Below are positions 50,242-59,140 of a DNA stretch of 64,000 bases, in pieces. Below the pieces are notes generated by a model. The model had not been told where the DNA came from. It did no database searches and saw only the letters and a list, made by a program, of their open reading frames with translations. Each line of letters starts with the position of its first letter. Position 1 is the first letter of the stretch. The position numbers were made by a program, and so were the translations under genes. The stretch is from Parvibaculum sp039973015 (GTDB lineage Bacteria > Pseudomonadota > Alphaproteobacteria > Parvibaculales > Parvibaculaceae): NCBI RefSeq assembly GCF_039973015.1, contig NZ_JBDWLT010000008.1:372001-436000 (forward strand), given 5' to 3'.

Positions 50242-51501
50242 TCATTGCTGCGGTTTCACGTCCGACAGCTTGTCCACTTTCCGCAGGTCCGGGAATAGCC
50301 ACATCCATATGCCGACGACGCCGAGTGTGCCGATCCCGCCAATGATGACGGCGGGCACCGTACCAAACCAGGCTGCGGTGACACCGGACTCGAACTCGCC
50401 CAACTCGTTCGATGCCCCTATGAAAAGCATTTCCACCGCCGTCACGCGACCAAGCATTTGTTGCGGTGTCGCCAGCGGAATAAGCGTCGAGCGGATATTG
50501 ACGCTCACCATGTCGGCCGCGCCCATGATGGCGAGCGCGCCGAGCGTCAGCCAGAAATTTTCCGACAGGCCGAAGACGATAGTCGCGACGCCGAACAAGG
50601 CCACGCAGGCGAACATGATGTGGCCCGTCCGCTTCCTGATCGGGCGCCAGATGATCAGCAGGTTGACCACGATTGCGCCGACCGCCGGGGCGGAGCGCAT
50701 CACGCCGAGGCCTTCCGGTCCTACATGCAATATGTCGCGTGCGAAGATCGGCAGCAGCGCCACCGCGCCGCCGAGGAGCACCGCGAAAAGATCGAGCGAG
50801 ATCGCGCCCAGCACGATGGGTGTGCGCCTCATATAGGCAATGCCTGCGGTCACGCGCGCGAAGGCCGATGTCGCGGCGGCGTGTTGTGCGACGGGCGGGC
50901 GTGTGCGGATCATCAGGAAGGCAACCGTCACCATCATGAAGAGCGCGGCGCAGACCGCATAAACGAAGACGGGGCCGAAAAGATAGAGCCCGCCGCCGAT
51001 AGCAGGCCCCGTGATGACCGCGACCTGGAATGTCGATGAGCTCACCGCGATCGCGCGGGGCAATTGCACCGCCGAGACGAGCAGCGGCACGAAGCTCCGC
51101 GAGGCCGGCGCCATGAAGGCGCGCGCGCAGCCGAAGAGCGCAAGCGCCGCGTAGAACCAGGTCACGTCGCCCGTATGCGTCAGCGTCAGGATGATGAGCC
51201 AGCCCGCGGCCGCTGCTTCGAGCACGCCCGCCACCGCCACGATGTAGCGCCGGTCGATCCGGTCCGCGATGTCGCCCGCTGGCAGCGTCAGCAGCACGAT
51301 GGGCAGGAATTGCGCGAGCCCCACATAGCCGAGCGCGAGCGGACTTTCCGTGATGTCGTAGACCTGCCAGCCCACCGCCACCGACTGGATCAGCATGGCC
51401 AGCGTGCCGAGGAAGCGCCCTGAAATATAGAACCTGAAATCGCGCAGCCGGAACAGCTCGGCGGTCGTGTCTTCGGAGGGGGGTGTCGGGGAATCTGTCA
51501 T
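50242..51501 (-). CDS. MFS transporter (EntS-like / MFS_3)
   Basis: A 419-aa twelve-helix transporter. GRFLGTLAMLIQSVAVGWQVYDITESPLALG-type opening, GDIADRIDRRYIV (the loop 2-3 motif A variant) and ARAFMAPASRSFVPLLV are typical of the enterobactin-exporter-like MFS_3 group. The substrate is unknown. The start at 51501 follows AAGGAAA. It is convergent with ubiA, 7 bases apart. Confidence 0.9.
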   Translation of the reverse strand: MTDSPTPPSEDTTAELFRLRDFRFYISGRFLGTLAMLIQSVAVGWQVYDITESPLALGYVGLAQFLPIVLLTLPAGDIADRIDRRYIVAVAGVLEAAAAGWLIILTLTHTGDVTWFYAALALFGCARAFMAPASRSFVPLLVSAVQLPRAIAVSSSTFQVAVITGPAIGGGLYLFGPVFVYAVCAALFMMVTVAFLMIRTRPPVAQHAAATSAFARVTAGIAYMRRTPIVLGAISLDLFAVLLGGAVALLPIFARDILHVGPEGLGVMRSAPAVGAIVVNLLIIWRPIRKRTGHIMFACVALFGVATIVFGLSENFWLTLGALAIMGAADMVSVNIRSTLIPLATPQQMLGRVTAVEMLFIGASNELGEFESGVTAAWFGTVPAVIIGGIGTLGVVGIWMWLFPDLRKVDKLSDVKPQQ

Positions 51502-51654
51502 GGGCGCATTTCCTTCGGCGGTTGTATGCCGCAAGCCGCTCGCCCTGTCGCGCCCTTTCCGTGCACGTCGTTTTGCCGCAGTTCGGGGTGCTTGATTTTC
51601 GCACCTGCAATGTTACATATGCTGCAACGCAACATTCTCCGTAAGGAGGCTAGA

Positions 51655-51825
51655 ATGAACAAGATTTTCAAACAGTGGCTCCACAACGCCGCGCTCGCCG
51701 CCGAGGCTTTTACGGGTCAGGCACATTGGTATGAGATCGCGGGTGAGCCCGCTGCCGTGCCGGTGCGTACAGCCCGAAAGGCGCCCCGCGATGCGGATTT
51801 CGGCGCGCTTCGCGCCGCCGACTGA
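51655..51825 (+). CDS. Small 56-aa protein of unknown function
   Basis: A 56-aa protein with an excellent AAGGAGG ribosome-binding site 6 bases before the ATG and a strong terminator just after it, so it is probably a real, independently expressed gene. The N-terminal half may form an amphipathic helix (MNKIFKQWLHNAALAAEAF); the rest is Ala/Pro/Arg-rich. No homologue comes to mind. Upstream, GCTGCAACGCAACA resembles the TGC-rich sites bound by PhaR-type regulators of polyhydroxybutyrate genes, but this is one loose match. Confidence 0.72.
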   Translation: MNKIFKQWLHNAALAAEAFTGQAHWYEIAGEPAAVPVRTARKAPRDADFGALRAAD

Positions 51826-51843
51826 TCAGAGCGAGAATGCTCG

Positions 51844-51892
51844 AAAGCCCGGTTTTCTGCACTCTTTTACGTGAGTTCAGGACCGGGCTTTT
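51844..51892 (+). terminator. Terminator after the 56-aa gene
   Basis: AAAGCCCGGT (51844-51853) pairs with ACCGGGCTTT (51882-51891), 10 bp perfect, with a 28-base loop and a T-run. Confidence 0.82.
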
Positions 51893-51924
51893 CCATATGC
51901 TGCGCCTTCCCCTTCCTTACTCAC

Positions 51925-51977
51925 TTGACCGATCGGCCTGAACCATGGTTCATTCCTTGAGAATGAACGGGGGTTCA
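51925..51977 (+). promoter_or_regulatory. TetR-type operator pair and promoter
   Basis: TGAACCATGGTTCA (51939-51952) is a perfect 14-bp palindrome. TGAACGGGGGTTCA (51964-51977) repeats its arms with a different centre, 25 bp further on. TTGACC (51925-51930) fits as the -35, and TTCATT (51949-51954) as a weak -10, so the first operator lies between the promoter elements. Self-repression by the TetR protein just downstream is inferred. Confidence 0.75.
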
Positions 51978-51981
51978 CTTC

Positions 51982-52638
51982 TTGGCTTACCGGCAAACAG
52001 ACAAAGTGGCGGCCCGTCTCGCCGAAACGCGGCGCAGCATTCTCGATGCGGCGCGGGACCTCGTTGCCGAGGGCGGTTTTGCTGCCGTACAGATGACGGA
52101 AGTCGCGAAAAAAGCGGGTGTCGCCACCGGCACGCTCTACCGCTATTTCTCGTCAAAGGAAGCGCTCTGCCGTCAGGTCTTTCGCGAAGTATCGACACGC
52201 GAGATGGGCATGCTTGCCGAAATTGCCTCCGGCGATGAAACGGCGCACGAACGGCTCGTGAAGGTGCTGCGCACCTTCGCCGGGCGCGCTGTGCGTGGAC
52301 GCAGGCTCGCTTATGCGCTGCTCGCCGAGCCAGTCGATGTGAACCTTGCGGAGGAGCGGAGCTTCTTCCGGCGCACACATGCCGAAATTTTCGCGGGCAT
52401 TCTCGAAGACGGAATTGAAAACGGCGAACTGCGGAAACTCGACGCCCGCATTGCAGCCGCCTGTATCGCCGGCGCGATCCCTACAGCGCTCATCGGGCCG
52501 CTGGCGCCGCAAAGCCATGAACTCGAGAATAATCCCGACCGCGTTGTCGAAGAGATTGTGAAGTTCTGCCTTGCAGGTGCAGGCGTCGCGGCCCCCGAGC
52601 CAAAAGAAAAAGCCAAAGAACGGAGAACAACAGCATGA
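51982..52638 (+). CDS. TetR-family transcriptional regulator
   Basis: A 218-aa regulator. The helix-turn-helix is in MTEVAKKAGVATGTLYRYFSSKEALC (about 38-63), and the rest is a ligand-binding helical domain. The start is TTG 51982, four bases beyond the second operator palindrome; no ATG fits. It overlaps the desaturase gene by 4 bases (ATGA), so it probably controls that gene and itself in response to a fatty-acid-like ligand. Confidence 0.92.
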   Translation: MAYRQTDKVAARLAETRRSILDAARDLVAEGGFAAVQMTEVAKKAGVATGTLYRYFSSKEALCRQVFREVSTREMGMLAEIASGDETAHERLVKVLRTFAGRAVRGRRLAYALLAEPVDVNLAEERSFFRRTHAEIFAGILEDGIENGELRKLDARIAAACIAGAIPTALIGPLAPQSHELENNPDRVVEEIVKFCLAGAGVAAPEPKEKAKERRTTA

Positions 52639-53654
52639 GCATACTGGCAAAGGATCTCCTGACCTCGGGCCAGCTGGCACTCGTGCGCAAGCGCTCCGAC
52701 TTCCGCGGCACATGGCTCGTATTCCATGCCTGGGCGGTCATCTTCGGCACGATGGCGCTCTTTGTCGCTTTTCCCAATCCCGTCACCTATATCGTTGCGG
52801 TGATGGTGATCGGTGCGCGTCAGCTTGGCCTCGCGATCCTCATGCATGATGGAGCGCATGGCATTCTCACAGAAAGCCAGAAACTCAATTCCTTCCTGAG
52901 TCAGTGGTTCTGCGCCTATCCGATGATGGCGGAAACAGGGGCCTATCGCCGCTATCACCTGAAGCATCATGCAAACACGCAGCAGCCGGAGGATCCCGAT
53001 CTCATCCTCTCCGCGCCCTTCCCGATCACGCGCAAAAGCTTCAAGCGCAAGATGGTGCGCGACATTACCGGACAGACCGGCTACCAGCAGCGCAAGGCGC
53101 AAATTCTGAACGCGCTCGGCAAGTCCGAATGGCCCTTCGGGCAACGCCTGAAAAATTACCGGGCCAAGCTCGGTCGCGCGACGCTGGCGCAACTGGCCGT
53201 CTTCGGTGTGCTCGCGGCGAGCGGCCACTGGTATCTCTATTTCATTCTATGGCTTGTTCCCTTCCTCACCTGGCATCAGGCGATCACGCGCATCCGCAAC
53301 ATCGCCGAACACGCGATGGTACCGGATAATGACGACCCCTTCCGCCATGCCCGCACGACCAAGGCAAACCTGATGGAGCGCGCGCTGATCGCACCCTACT
53401 GGGTGAACTATCACGTCGAACATCATCTGATGATGTGGGTTCCTTGCTACAACCTGCCGATGGCGCGCCGTTTTCTCATCGCGAACGGGTATGGCGAGCG
53501 GATAGAAACAAAGGCCGGCTATGCCGAGGTACTTCGCATGGCCACCTCACGTCCCGACACGGACGACAAGCCCGGCTCGGTGATCCACAACGCGCGACGG
53601 CGTGTTTCGGGCGTTACCTCCGAAGGGTTCGAGGAAAACCAGGGCGCGGCCTGA
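52635..53654 (+). CDS. Membrane fatty acid desaturase
   Basis: A 339-aa di-iron desaturase. The three His boxes are HDGAH (71-75), HLKHH (108-112) and HVEHH (260-264). Four membrane helices are spread between them. The arrangement fits the fatty acid desaturase/beta-carotene hydroxylase-like group; regiospecificity cannot be told. It is coupled to the TetR gene by a 4-base overlap, which suggests control of membrane lipid unsaturation. Confidence 0.92.
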   Translation: MSILAKDLLTSGQLALVRKRSDFRGTWLVFHAWAVIFGTMALFVAFPNPVTYIVAVMVIGARQLGLAILMHDGAHGILTESQKLNSFLSQWFCAYPMMAETGAYRRYHLKHHANTQQPEDPDLILSAPFPITRKSFKRKMVRDITGQTGYQQRKAQILNALGKSEWPFGQRLKNYRAKLGRATLAQLAVFGVLAASGHWYLYFILWLVPFLTWHQAITRIRNIAEHAMVPDNDDPFRHARTTKANLMERALIAPYWVNYHVEHHLMMWVPCYNLPMARRFLIANGYGERIETKAGYAEVLRMATSRPDTDDKPGSVIHNARRRVSGVTSEGFEENQGAA

Positions 53655-53760
53655 ACCATCCTCTTGACCAAGGCTTCCCTTGCGTCCGATCCGGCTGTCT
53701 TTGCCGGTCGCTGAGCGCGTGCTAAGTCTCCCCAACAAGAATTTATCCGGGGAGAGGAAG

Positions 53761-54828
53761 ATGTCAGAGGCCGCGCAAGCCGATCAGGAAACGACGCCCA
53801 TCCGCGAGGCGCATCGCTTCGACGAAAAGCGGTTGGAAGCCTATTGCCGGGCGAATGTGGAGGGCTTCGGCGGAGAGCTTGAGGTTCGTCAGTTCGAGGG
53901 CGGCCAGTCGAACCCTACCTTCCTGCTCATCACCACAGGCCCCGGCGGCGGCAAGCGCTACGTGGTGCGCAAAAAGCCTCCCGGGCAGTTGCTCGCGAGC
54001 GCGCATCAGGTCGATCGCGAATACCGGGTCATGAAGGCGCTTGCCGAGACGGACGTGCCTGTTCCTCACATGTACGCGCTGTGCGAGGACGAAAGCGTCA
54101 TTGGCACTTCATTCTATGTGATGGAATATCTAGAAGGCCGCGTCTTCCGCGAATCCGTCATGCCGGAAGAAAGCGAGGCAGAACGCCGCGCTGTCTATGC
54201 CAGTCTCGCCGAGAACCTCGCAAAGCTGCACAAGGTCGACTACCAGAAAGTAGGCTTGGGCGACTTCGGAAGGCCCGGCAACTATTTCGAGCGGCAGATC
54301 GGGCGCTGGATCAAACAGTATCGCGGCGCCCAGACTACCGATGTGCCCGCAATGGAAAAGCTCATCGACTATCTGCCAAAGCACATTCCCGACGAGCCCT
54401 CAGTGACCATCGCTCACGGCGATTACCGCCTCGGCAATACGATGTTCCACGCCACAGAGCCGCGCATGATCGCGGTGCTTGACTGGGAACTCTGCACCAT
54501 TGGCCACCCGCTTGCCGACGTCGCCTATGCCTGCATGTACGACCTTCTTGGCGTCGCCGGTGGCGCAGAGCAGATCGATCGGACGAAGACGCCGGGCGTG
54601 CCGACGGAAGAAGAATTCGTCGCCGACTACTGCCGTCATGCGGGCCGTGACGGCATTCCAGACTGGAACTTCTACCTTGCCTTTTCAATGTTCCGTCTCG
54701 CTTCCATCAGTCAAGGCGTCTACAAGCGCGGCATTGACGGAAATGCAAGCTCCGAACGAGCCAAAACGCTCGGAGACGCATGCAGAAATCTGTCGGAACA
54801 TGCATGGCAGATTATACAGCGGAGCTGA
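53761..54828 (+). CDS. Phosphotransferase of the ACAD10/ACAD11-kinase-like family
   Basis: A 355-aa APH-fold kinase. RQFEGGQSNPTFLLI and YVVRKKPPG are the nucleotide-binding sheet, TIAHGDYRLGNTMFH is the catalytic loop (HxD-x4-N), and AVLDWELCTIGHPLADVAY is the metal-binding DWE segment. This set matches the N-terminal kinase part of mammalian ACAD10/ACAD11 and bacterial LvaA, which phosphorylate 4-hydroxyacyl-CoAs. The matching dehydrogenase is at 57757. GGGGAGAGGAAG precedes the ATG. Confidence 0.88.
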   Translation: MSEAAQADQETTPIREAHRFDEKRLEAYCRANVEGFGGELEVRQFEGGQSNPTFLLITTGPGGGKRYVVRKKPPGQLLASAHQVDREYRVMKALAETDVPVPHMYALCEDESVIGTSFYVMEYLEGRVFRESVMPEESEAERRAVYASLAENLAKLHKVDYQKVGLGDFGRPGNYFERQIGRWIKQYRGAQTTDVPAMEKLIDYLPKHIPDEPSVTIAHGDYRLGNTMFHATEPRMIAVLDWELCTIGHPLADVAYACMYDLLGVAGGAEQIDRTKTPGVPTEEEFVADYCRHAGRDGIPDWNFYLAFSMFRLASISQGVYKRGIDGNASSERAKTLGDACRNLSEHAWQIIQRS

Positions 54829-54985
54829 CACCCCGCCTGTTTCCGGGAGAAACATGACTAACATCCCGTAAACGGCCTAACAGCTTTCAAGAGAACGTTA
54901 AACAAATCTCCCTACCATTCTGGATATTACGGATAGCATTTCGTTCGCCGTGGCGGCTTCGGAGTGCGGGAAGTGGGGAGCAGTT

Positions 54986-56974
54986 ATGGGCCGTCCCTTC
55001 GACATGGGACCGCAGGCAGAGGAAAATGCACCGTGTACGGATAGTACACGTGCGGCCGATGGAGAACGGTTTTATCGCGCTCTCGTCGAAAATGCCGGTG
55101 ACATTCTCACCATTCTCGATTCCAGTGGCTCCATTACCTATCAGAGCCAGGCCGCACGCAAGGTTCTCGGCGCCCCGGGGGAAACGGTGATCGGCCGTCG
55201 CATCGTCGATCTCGTCCACCCGGATGATCGCAAGCGGTTGGAACGGAAAATCGAGGAATGTGCCCGCGTTCCCGGCGCGGAAGTACTGGAAGTCATCCGG
55301 CTTTCTCATGCGAACGGGAGCTGGCGACGCCTCGAAACCCGGGGCCGCAACCTGCTTGGCGATCCGAATGTTGCGGGTATTCTCTGTGTTTCCCGCGATG
55401 TCACCGAAACCTACCGTTTGGAACATCAATTGCGCGAAGCCGAGCAGCTCGCACGCTTCGGCCATTGGCGCTGGGTGAAAGGCGAGCCTGCGCCTCAATG
55501 GTCAAGGGGAGTGGCCCGCATTCTCGGCCTCGATGAAGAGAAGTTGCCCGCCGGCGGCGACTGGTACGAGCATCTGGTTCACCCCGAAGACCATAGTGAA
55601 CTCCTCTCGAAATTTCTCGACGCGTTTGAAACGCACGAGCCGGTCAACTGCGTCACGCGGTTCCGTGCTGGAGACGGGTGTTACCGCTACATCAAGACCT
55701 ATGCCTATGCGGAGGCGGACGCGTTCAGCGAAATCGGTGCGCTGGTGGGTCTCGCGGAAGACGTCCATGAGGAAGTCGAAGCGGAGTTGGCGGTAAAAGC
55801 GAGTGAGGCAAAATATCGCCTTCTCACCGAGCAAGCCTCGGACGTTGTTGCACATTACGACGCCGAGTCCCGCGTCATGTTCATTTCCCCCGCGGTCGGG
55901 CCCATTCTCGGTCGCACACCGGAAGAATTCGTCGGCAAGCCCATTTCCGAGGAGCTTATTCACCCCGACGATTTTCACCGCGCTCGCAGCGCTTTCGTTC
56001 AATGTGCGCTCAAGGGTGAGCAGGTGCAATTCGATTACCGCTTCCTGCACAGCGACGGACACTATGTCTGGCTTGAGTCGACAATGCGCGGTGCGCTCAA
56101 TTCAGACGGGGTGCGCACCGCTGAAGTGATTGGCGTCACTCGCGACATCAGCGAGCGCAAGCGGCATGAAATCGAGCTGCTGGAGGCTCGCGAACGTGCC
56201 GAATCCGCGAACAGAACCAAGTCTCGCTTCCTCGCCAATATGAGCCATGAACTGCGAACGCCGCTTAATGCCATTATCGGCTTTTCGGATATTCTCAAGA
56301 TGGAAATGTTCGGAGCGCTCGGCCATGAGCGCTATTCGGAATATGCACAGCTCATCAATGAGAGCGGCGCACTCTTGCTGGATCTCATCAGCGACATTCT
56401 CGACATGTCGAAAATCGAAGCCGGCAAGTACGAGCTTCATCCCGAAGCGCTCGACCTTTCGACCCTTATCGAATCCTGCGTGCGCATTGTGCGCGGCAAG
56501 GCGGAAGAGAACGGTGTGCAGGTCGTGCGCTCAATAGAATGCAGAGACGGAGCAAAGATCGTAGCTGACGAGCGCGCGCTCAAGCAGATCATCCTGAACC
56601 TTCTCTCGAACTCGGTGAAGTTCACGCCCTCTGGCGGATGCATTTCCGTCAAGGTGATCGAAGCCGATTGCGGTATCCGTTTGACCGTGGCCGATACCGG
56701 GCGCGGCATCCCGAAGGACCAGATTGCACGGCTCGGACAACCTTTTGAGCAGATTGCGACAGATGCAGCGCTCAGCAAACAGGGAACGGGCCTGGGTCTC
56801 GCGCTTGTACGCTCCCTTGCCGAACTGCATGGCGGACGGATGGTGATCGAAAGCGAATTCGGCGAGGGTACGCTCGTCACGGTCACACTGCCGGAAGTCC
56901 CCTATTGCGAAGTGCCCGCCTGGCCTGTGGCCGAAGGCACCGACCCCTTGCCGGACGCAACCGCCGCCGGCTGA
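54986..56974 (+). CDS. Multi-PAS sensor histidine kinase
   Basis: A 662-aa soluble kinase with no membrane segment. Three PAS-type domains occupy about 25-140, 150-265 (PAS_3-like) and 275-395. The phosphorylated His is H421 in ANMSHELRTPLNAIIGF, and the ATPase domain has NLLSNSVKFTP (N-box), ADTGRGIP (G1) and GTGLGLALVRSLAELHGG (G2). There is no response regulator next to it, so the partner is elsewhere. The start at 54986 has GGGGAGC upstream; 54950 is also in frame. Confidence 0.92.
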   Translation: MGRPFDMGPQAEENAPCTDSTRAADGERFYRALVENAGDILTILDSSGSITYQSQAARKVLGAPGETVIGRRIVDLVHPDDRKRLERKIEECARVPGAEVLEVIRLSHANGSWRRLETRGRNLLGDPNVAGILCVSRDVTETYRLEHQLREAEQLARFGHWRWVKGEPAPQWSRGVARILGLDEEKLPAGGDWYEHLVHPEDHSELLSKFLDAFETHEPVNCVTRFRAGDGCYRYIKTYAYAEADAFSEIGALVGLAEDVHEEVEAELAVKASEAKYRLLTEQASDVVAHYDAESRVMFISPAVGPILGRTPEEFVGKPISEELIHPDDFHRARSAFVQCALKGEQVQFDYRFLHSDGHYVWLESTMRGALNSDGVRTAEVIGVTRDISERKRHEIELLEARERAESANRTKSRFLANMSHELRTPLNAIIGFSDILKMEMFGALGHERYSEYAQLINESGALLLDLISDILDMSKIEAGKYELHPEALDLSTLIESCVRIVRGKAEENGVQVVRSIECRDGAKIVADERALKQIILNLLSNSVKFTPSGGCISVKVIEADCGIRLTVADTGRGIPKDQIARLGQPFEQIATDAALSKQGTGLGLALVRSLAELHGGRMVIESEFGEGTLVTVTLPEVPYCEVPAWPVAEGTDPLPDATAAG

Positions 56975-56976
56975 GG

Positions 56977-57636
56977 TCAGCCGGCCATCATGCGGCGAAG
57001 CGCGCTATCGAGTTCAGCCAGCACCTTTGCTGCGGCAGGCTCTTTCGCTATTCCCTTGTAGTAAGCTTCCGCCTTCGGGTAGTCGCCCAGCGGATTGACG
57101 TGACCGAACATCGGTCCGATCTGATCGAAGAAGAAGAGAATGGGCACAAGTTCGCAATCGGCGAGCGTCAGGCTGTTCCCGACAGCATGCTCGCCGCCTG
57201 TGAGATAGGCTTCGAGCCAGCCCATCGCCTTCTGAAGTTCCGCCATTTCGCGAGCGACCAGCTTTGCGTCCCGGCCTGCCGGATTGATCTGGCTGAAGAG
57301 CTCGCCCATCGGCTCCATGACGTAGAGATCGCCGATCCGGCAAAGCGCCCGCATGCGGGCAATCGAAGCGGCATCCTTCGGCCGAAGCGAAACGCCGAGC
57401 CCCTTGTCTTCGAGATATTCGCAGATCGTTTCCGATTCCGGCACGATCACATCACCATCGACGAGCAGCGGCACCTTGTGCATGGGTGCAAGGCGGCTGA
57501 ATTCCTCTTCGAGGTCCGGGTCCGGCATGTCGAGAAACTCGACTTCGAGGTCCTTGGCGTAAACCGCCATTCGGCAGCGCGACGCAAAAGGCGAGAGCTG
57601 CGAGCTGTACATCTTCATGCCGGTCTTGATGCCCAT
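56977..57636 (-). CDS. Glutathione S-transferase family protein
   Basis: A 219-aa GST. The N-terminal thioredoxin-like domain has SQLSPFASRCRMAVYAK (Ser/Cys active-site region), HKVPLLVDGD (cis-Pro) and PESETICEYLED (gamma-glutamyl contact). The C-terminal helical domain has LTLADCELVPILFFF. The substrate is unknown. Its gene is two bases from the end of the histidine kinase gene, convergent, and downstream of the acyl-CoA dehydrogenase. Confidence 0.9.
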   Translation of the reverse strand: MGIKTGMKMYSSQLSPFASRCRMAVYAKDLEVEFLDMPDPDLEEEFSRLAPMHKVPLLVDGDVIVPESETICEYLEDKGLGVSLRPKDAASIARMRALCRIGDLYVMEPMGELFSQINPAGRDAKLVAREMAELQKAMGWLEAYLTGGEHAVGNSLTLADCELVPILFFFDQIGPMFGHVNPLGDYPKAEAYYKGIAKEPAAAKVLAELDSALRRMMAG

Positions 57637-57672
57637 GGGCTATTTCCCGTTCAGCTTTCCGTCGTAGCGAAA

Positions 57673-57698
57673 CGGCCGGTCCCAGAAGGAACCGGCCG
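57673..57698 (-). terminator. Hairpin between the acyl-CoA dehydrogenase and GST genes
   Basis: CGGCCGGT and ACCGGCCG are exact complements separated by 10 bases. On the minus strand the stem is followed by TTTCG, which gives a moderate terminator for the dehydrogenase gene. Confidence 0.65.
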
Positions 57699-57756
57699 CC
57701 ATTTTCTTCATGTCACGCGCGGGCACATGCACCGCAAATGACGAAACGCTTCACGA

Positions 57757-58995
57757 TCACTCGGCCGCCGCGCGAAGCTGTTCCTTGTGCTTCTTGAACT
57801 CGAGCTTCGCAATGGTGCGGGCATGGACTTCGTCCGGTCCATCCGCAAGACGAAGCGTCCGCATGCCGGAATACATCCGGGCGAGGCCGAAATCGGAGGT
57901 CACACCGCCGCCGCCATGCGCCTGGATCGCGTCGTCGATGATCCTGAGGGCCACATTCGGCGCTGCCACCTTGATCATCGCGATTTCCGCACGGGCGACC
58001 TTGTTGCCTACCGTGTCCATCATATAAGCGGCCTTGAGCGTCAGCAGGCGCGCCATTTCGATGTCGATACGGGCGCGCGCAACACGCTCTTCCCAGACCG
58101 AGTGATCGGCAATCTTCTTGCCAAACGCCTCACGTGTGAGAAGGCGCTTCACCATGGCCTCCAATGCGCGCTCGGCCACACCGATGGTGCGCATGCAGTG
58201 ATGGATGCGGCCAGGCCCAAGGCGGCCCTGGCTGATTTCGAAGCCACGGCCTTCGCCGAGCAGCAGGTTTTCGGCCGGGACGCGGACATTCTCGAGAATG
58301 ACTTCGGCATGGCCATGCGGGGCATCGTCATAGCCGAAGACCGGGAGCATACGGACGACCTTCACGCCCGGCGCATCGAGCGGCACGAGAATCTGCGACT
58401 GCTGACGGTAGGTATCGGCCTTCGGATCGGTCTTGCCCATCACGATCGCAATCTTGCAACGCGGATCGCCAACGCCCGACGACCACCACTTGCGGCCGTT
58501 GATCACGTATTCGTCCCCATCGCGTTCGATGCGGGTCGCAATGTTCGTGGCATCGGAGGAGGCAACCTCCGGTTCGGTCATGAGGAAGGCCGAACGCATT
58601 TTGCCTTCGAGCAACGGCTCCAGATATTCCTTTTTCTGGCGTTCATTGCCGTAGCGCTCGATCACTTCCATGTTGCCGGTGTCGGGGGCGGAGCAATTGA
58701 AGACTTCCGATGCCCAGCCGACGCGGCCCATGACTTCGCAAAGCGACGCATATTCGAGGTTGGTCAGGCCGCCGCCACGCTCGGATTCCGGCAGGAAGAG
58801 ATTCCACAGCCCGGCGTCCTTCGCCTTGGGCTTCAGGTCTTCCAGAATCTGCGGCACCTGCCAGGGGTTGCCTGCCGCGCGGAAGGCTTCCATCTGGTCG
58901 TTATAGGTCTTTTCGTTCGGATAGATGTGCTCATCCATGAACCGCTCGAGACGAGCAAGCAGTTCCTTGGTTTTTTCATTGTGGTCGAAATTCAT
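57757..58995 (-). CDS. Acyl-CoA dehydrogenase of the ACAD10/ACAD11-like group
   Basis: A 412-aa flavoenzyme. AFLMTEPEVASSDATNI and INGRKWWSSGVGDPRCKI are the FAD/substrate loops, GRIHHCMRTIGVAERALE and QAHGGGGVTSDFGLARMYSGMRTLRLADGPDEVH complete the FAD site. These segments, including EVASSDATN, are those of the ACAD10/11-like branch rather than short-chain dehydrogenases. With the kinase at 53761 it could remove a phosphorylated 4-hydroxyl group from fatty acyl-CoA. Single gene with its own terminator. Confidence 0.92.
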   Translation of the reverse strand: MNFDHNEKTKELLARLERFMDEHIYPNEKTYNDQMEAFRAAGNPWQVPQILEDLKPKAKDAGLWNLFLPESERGGGLTNLEYASLCEVMGRVGWASEVFNCSAPDTGNMEVIERYGNERQKKEYLEPLLEGKMRSAFLMTEPEVASSDATNIATRIERDGDEYVINGRKWWSSGVGDPRCKIAIVMGKTDPKADTYRQQSQILVPLDAPGVKVVRMLPVFGYDDAPHGHAEVILENVRVPAENLLLGEGRGFEISQGRLGPGRIHHCMRTIGVAERALEAMVKRLLTREAFGKKIADHSVWEERVARARIDIEMARLLTLKAAYMMDTVGNKVARAEIAMIKVAAPNVALRIIDDAIQAHGGGGVTSDFGLARMYSGMRTLRLADGPDEVHARTIAKLEFKKHKEQLRAAAE

Positions 58996-59140
58996 CGATC
59001 TCCCCTTCGTATTTTTATGGGCCGGGACCGTAGCCCCGTCGCAATGTCGAATGCGGGCACTCTAACGGGTCGAGGAGAGCAAATCACGTGGAAAGCCACG
59101 CCGGATCGAGGGTCTTTTCACACCCTCTCTGGTATGCGGA

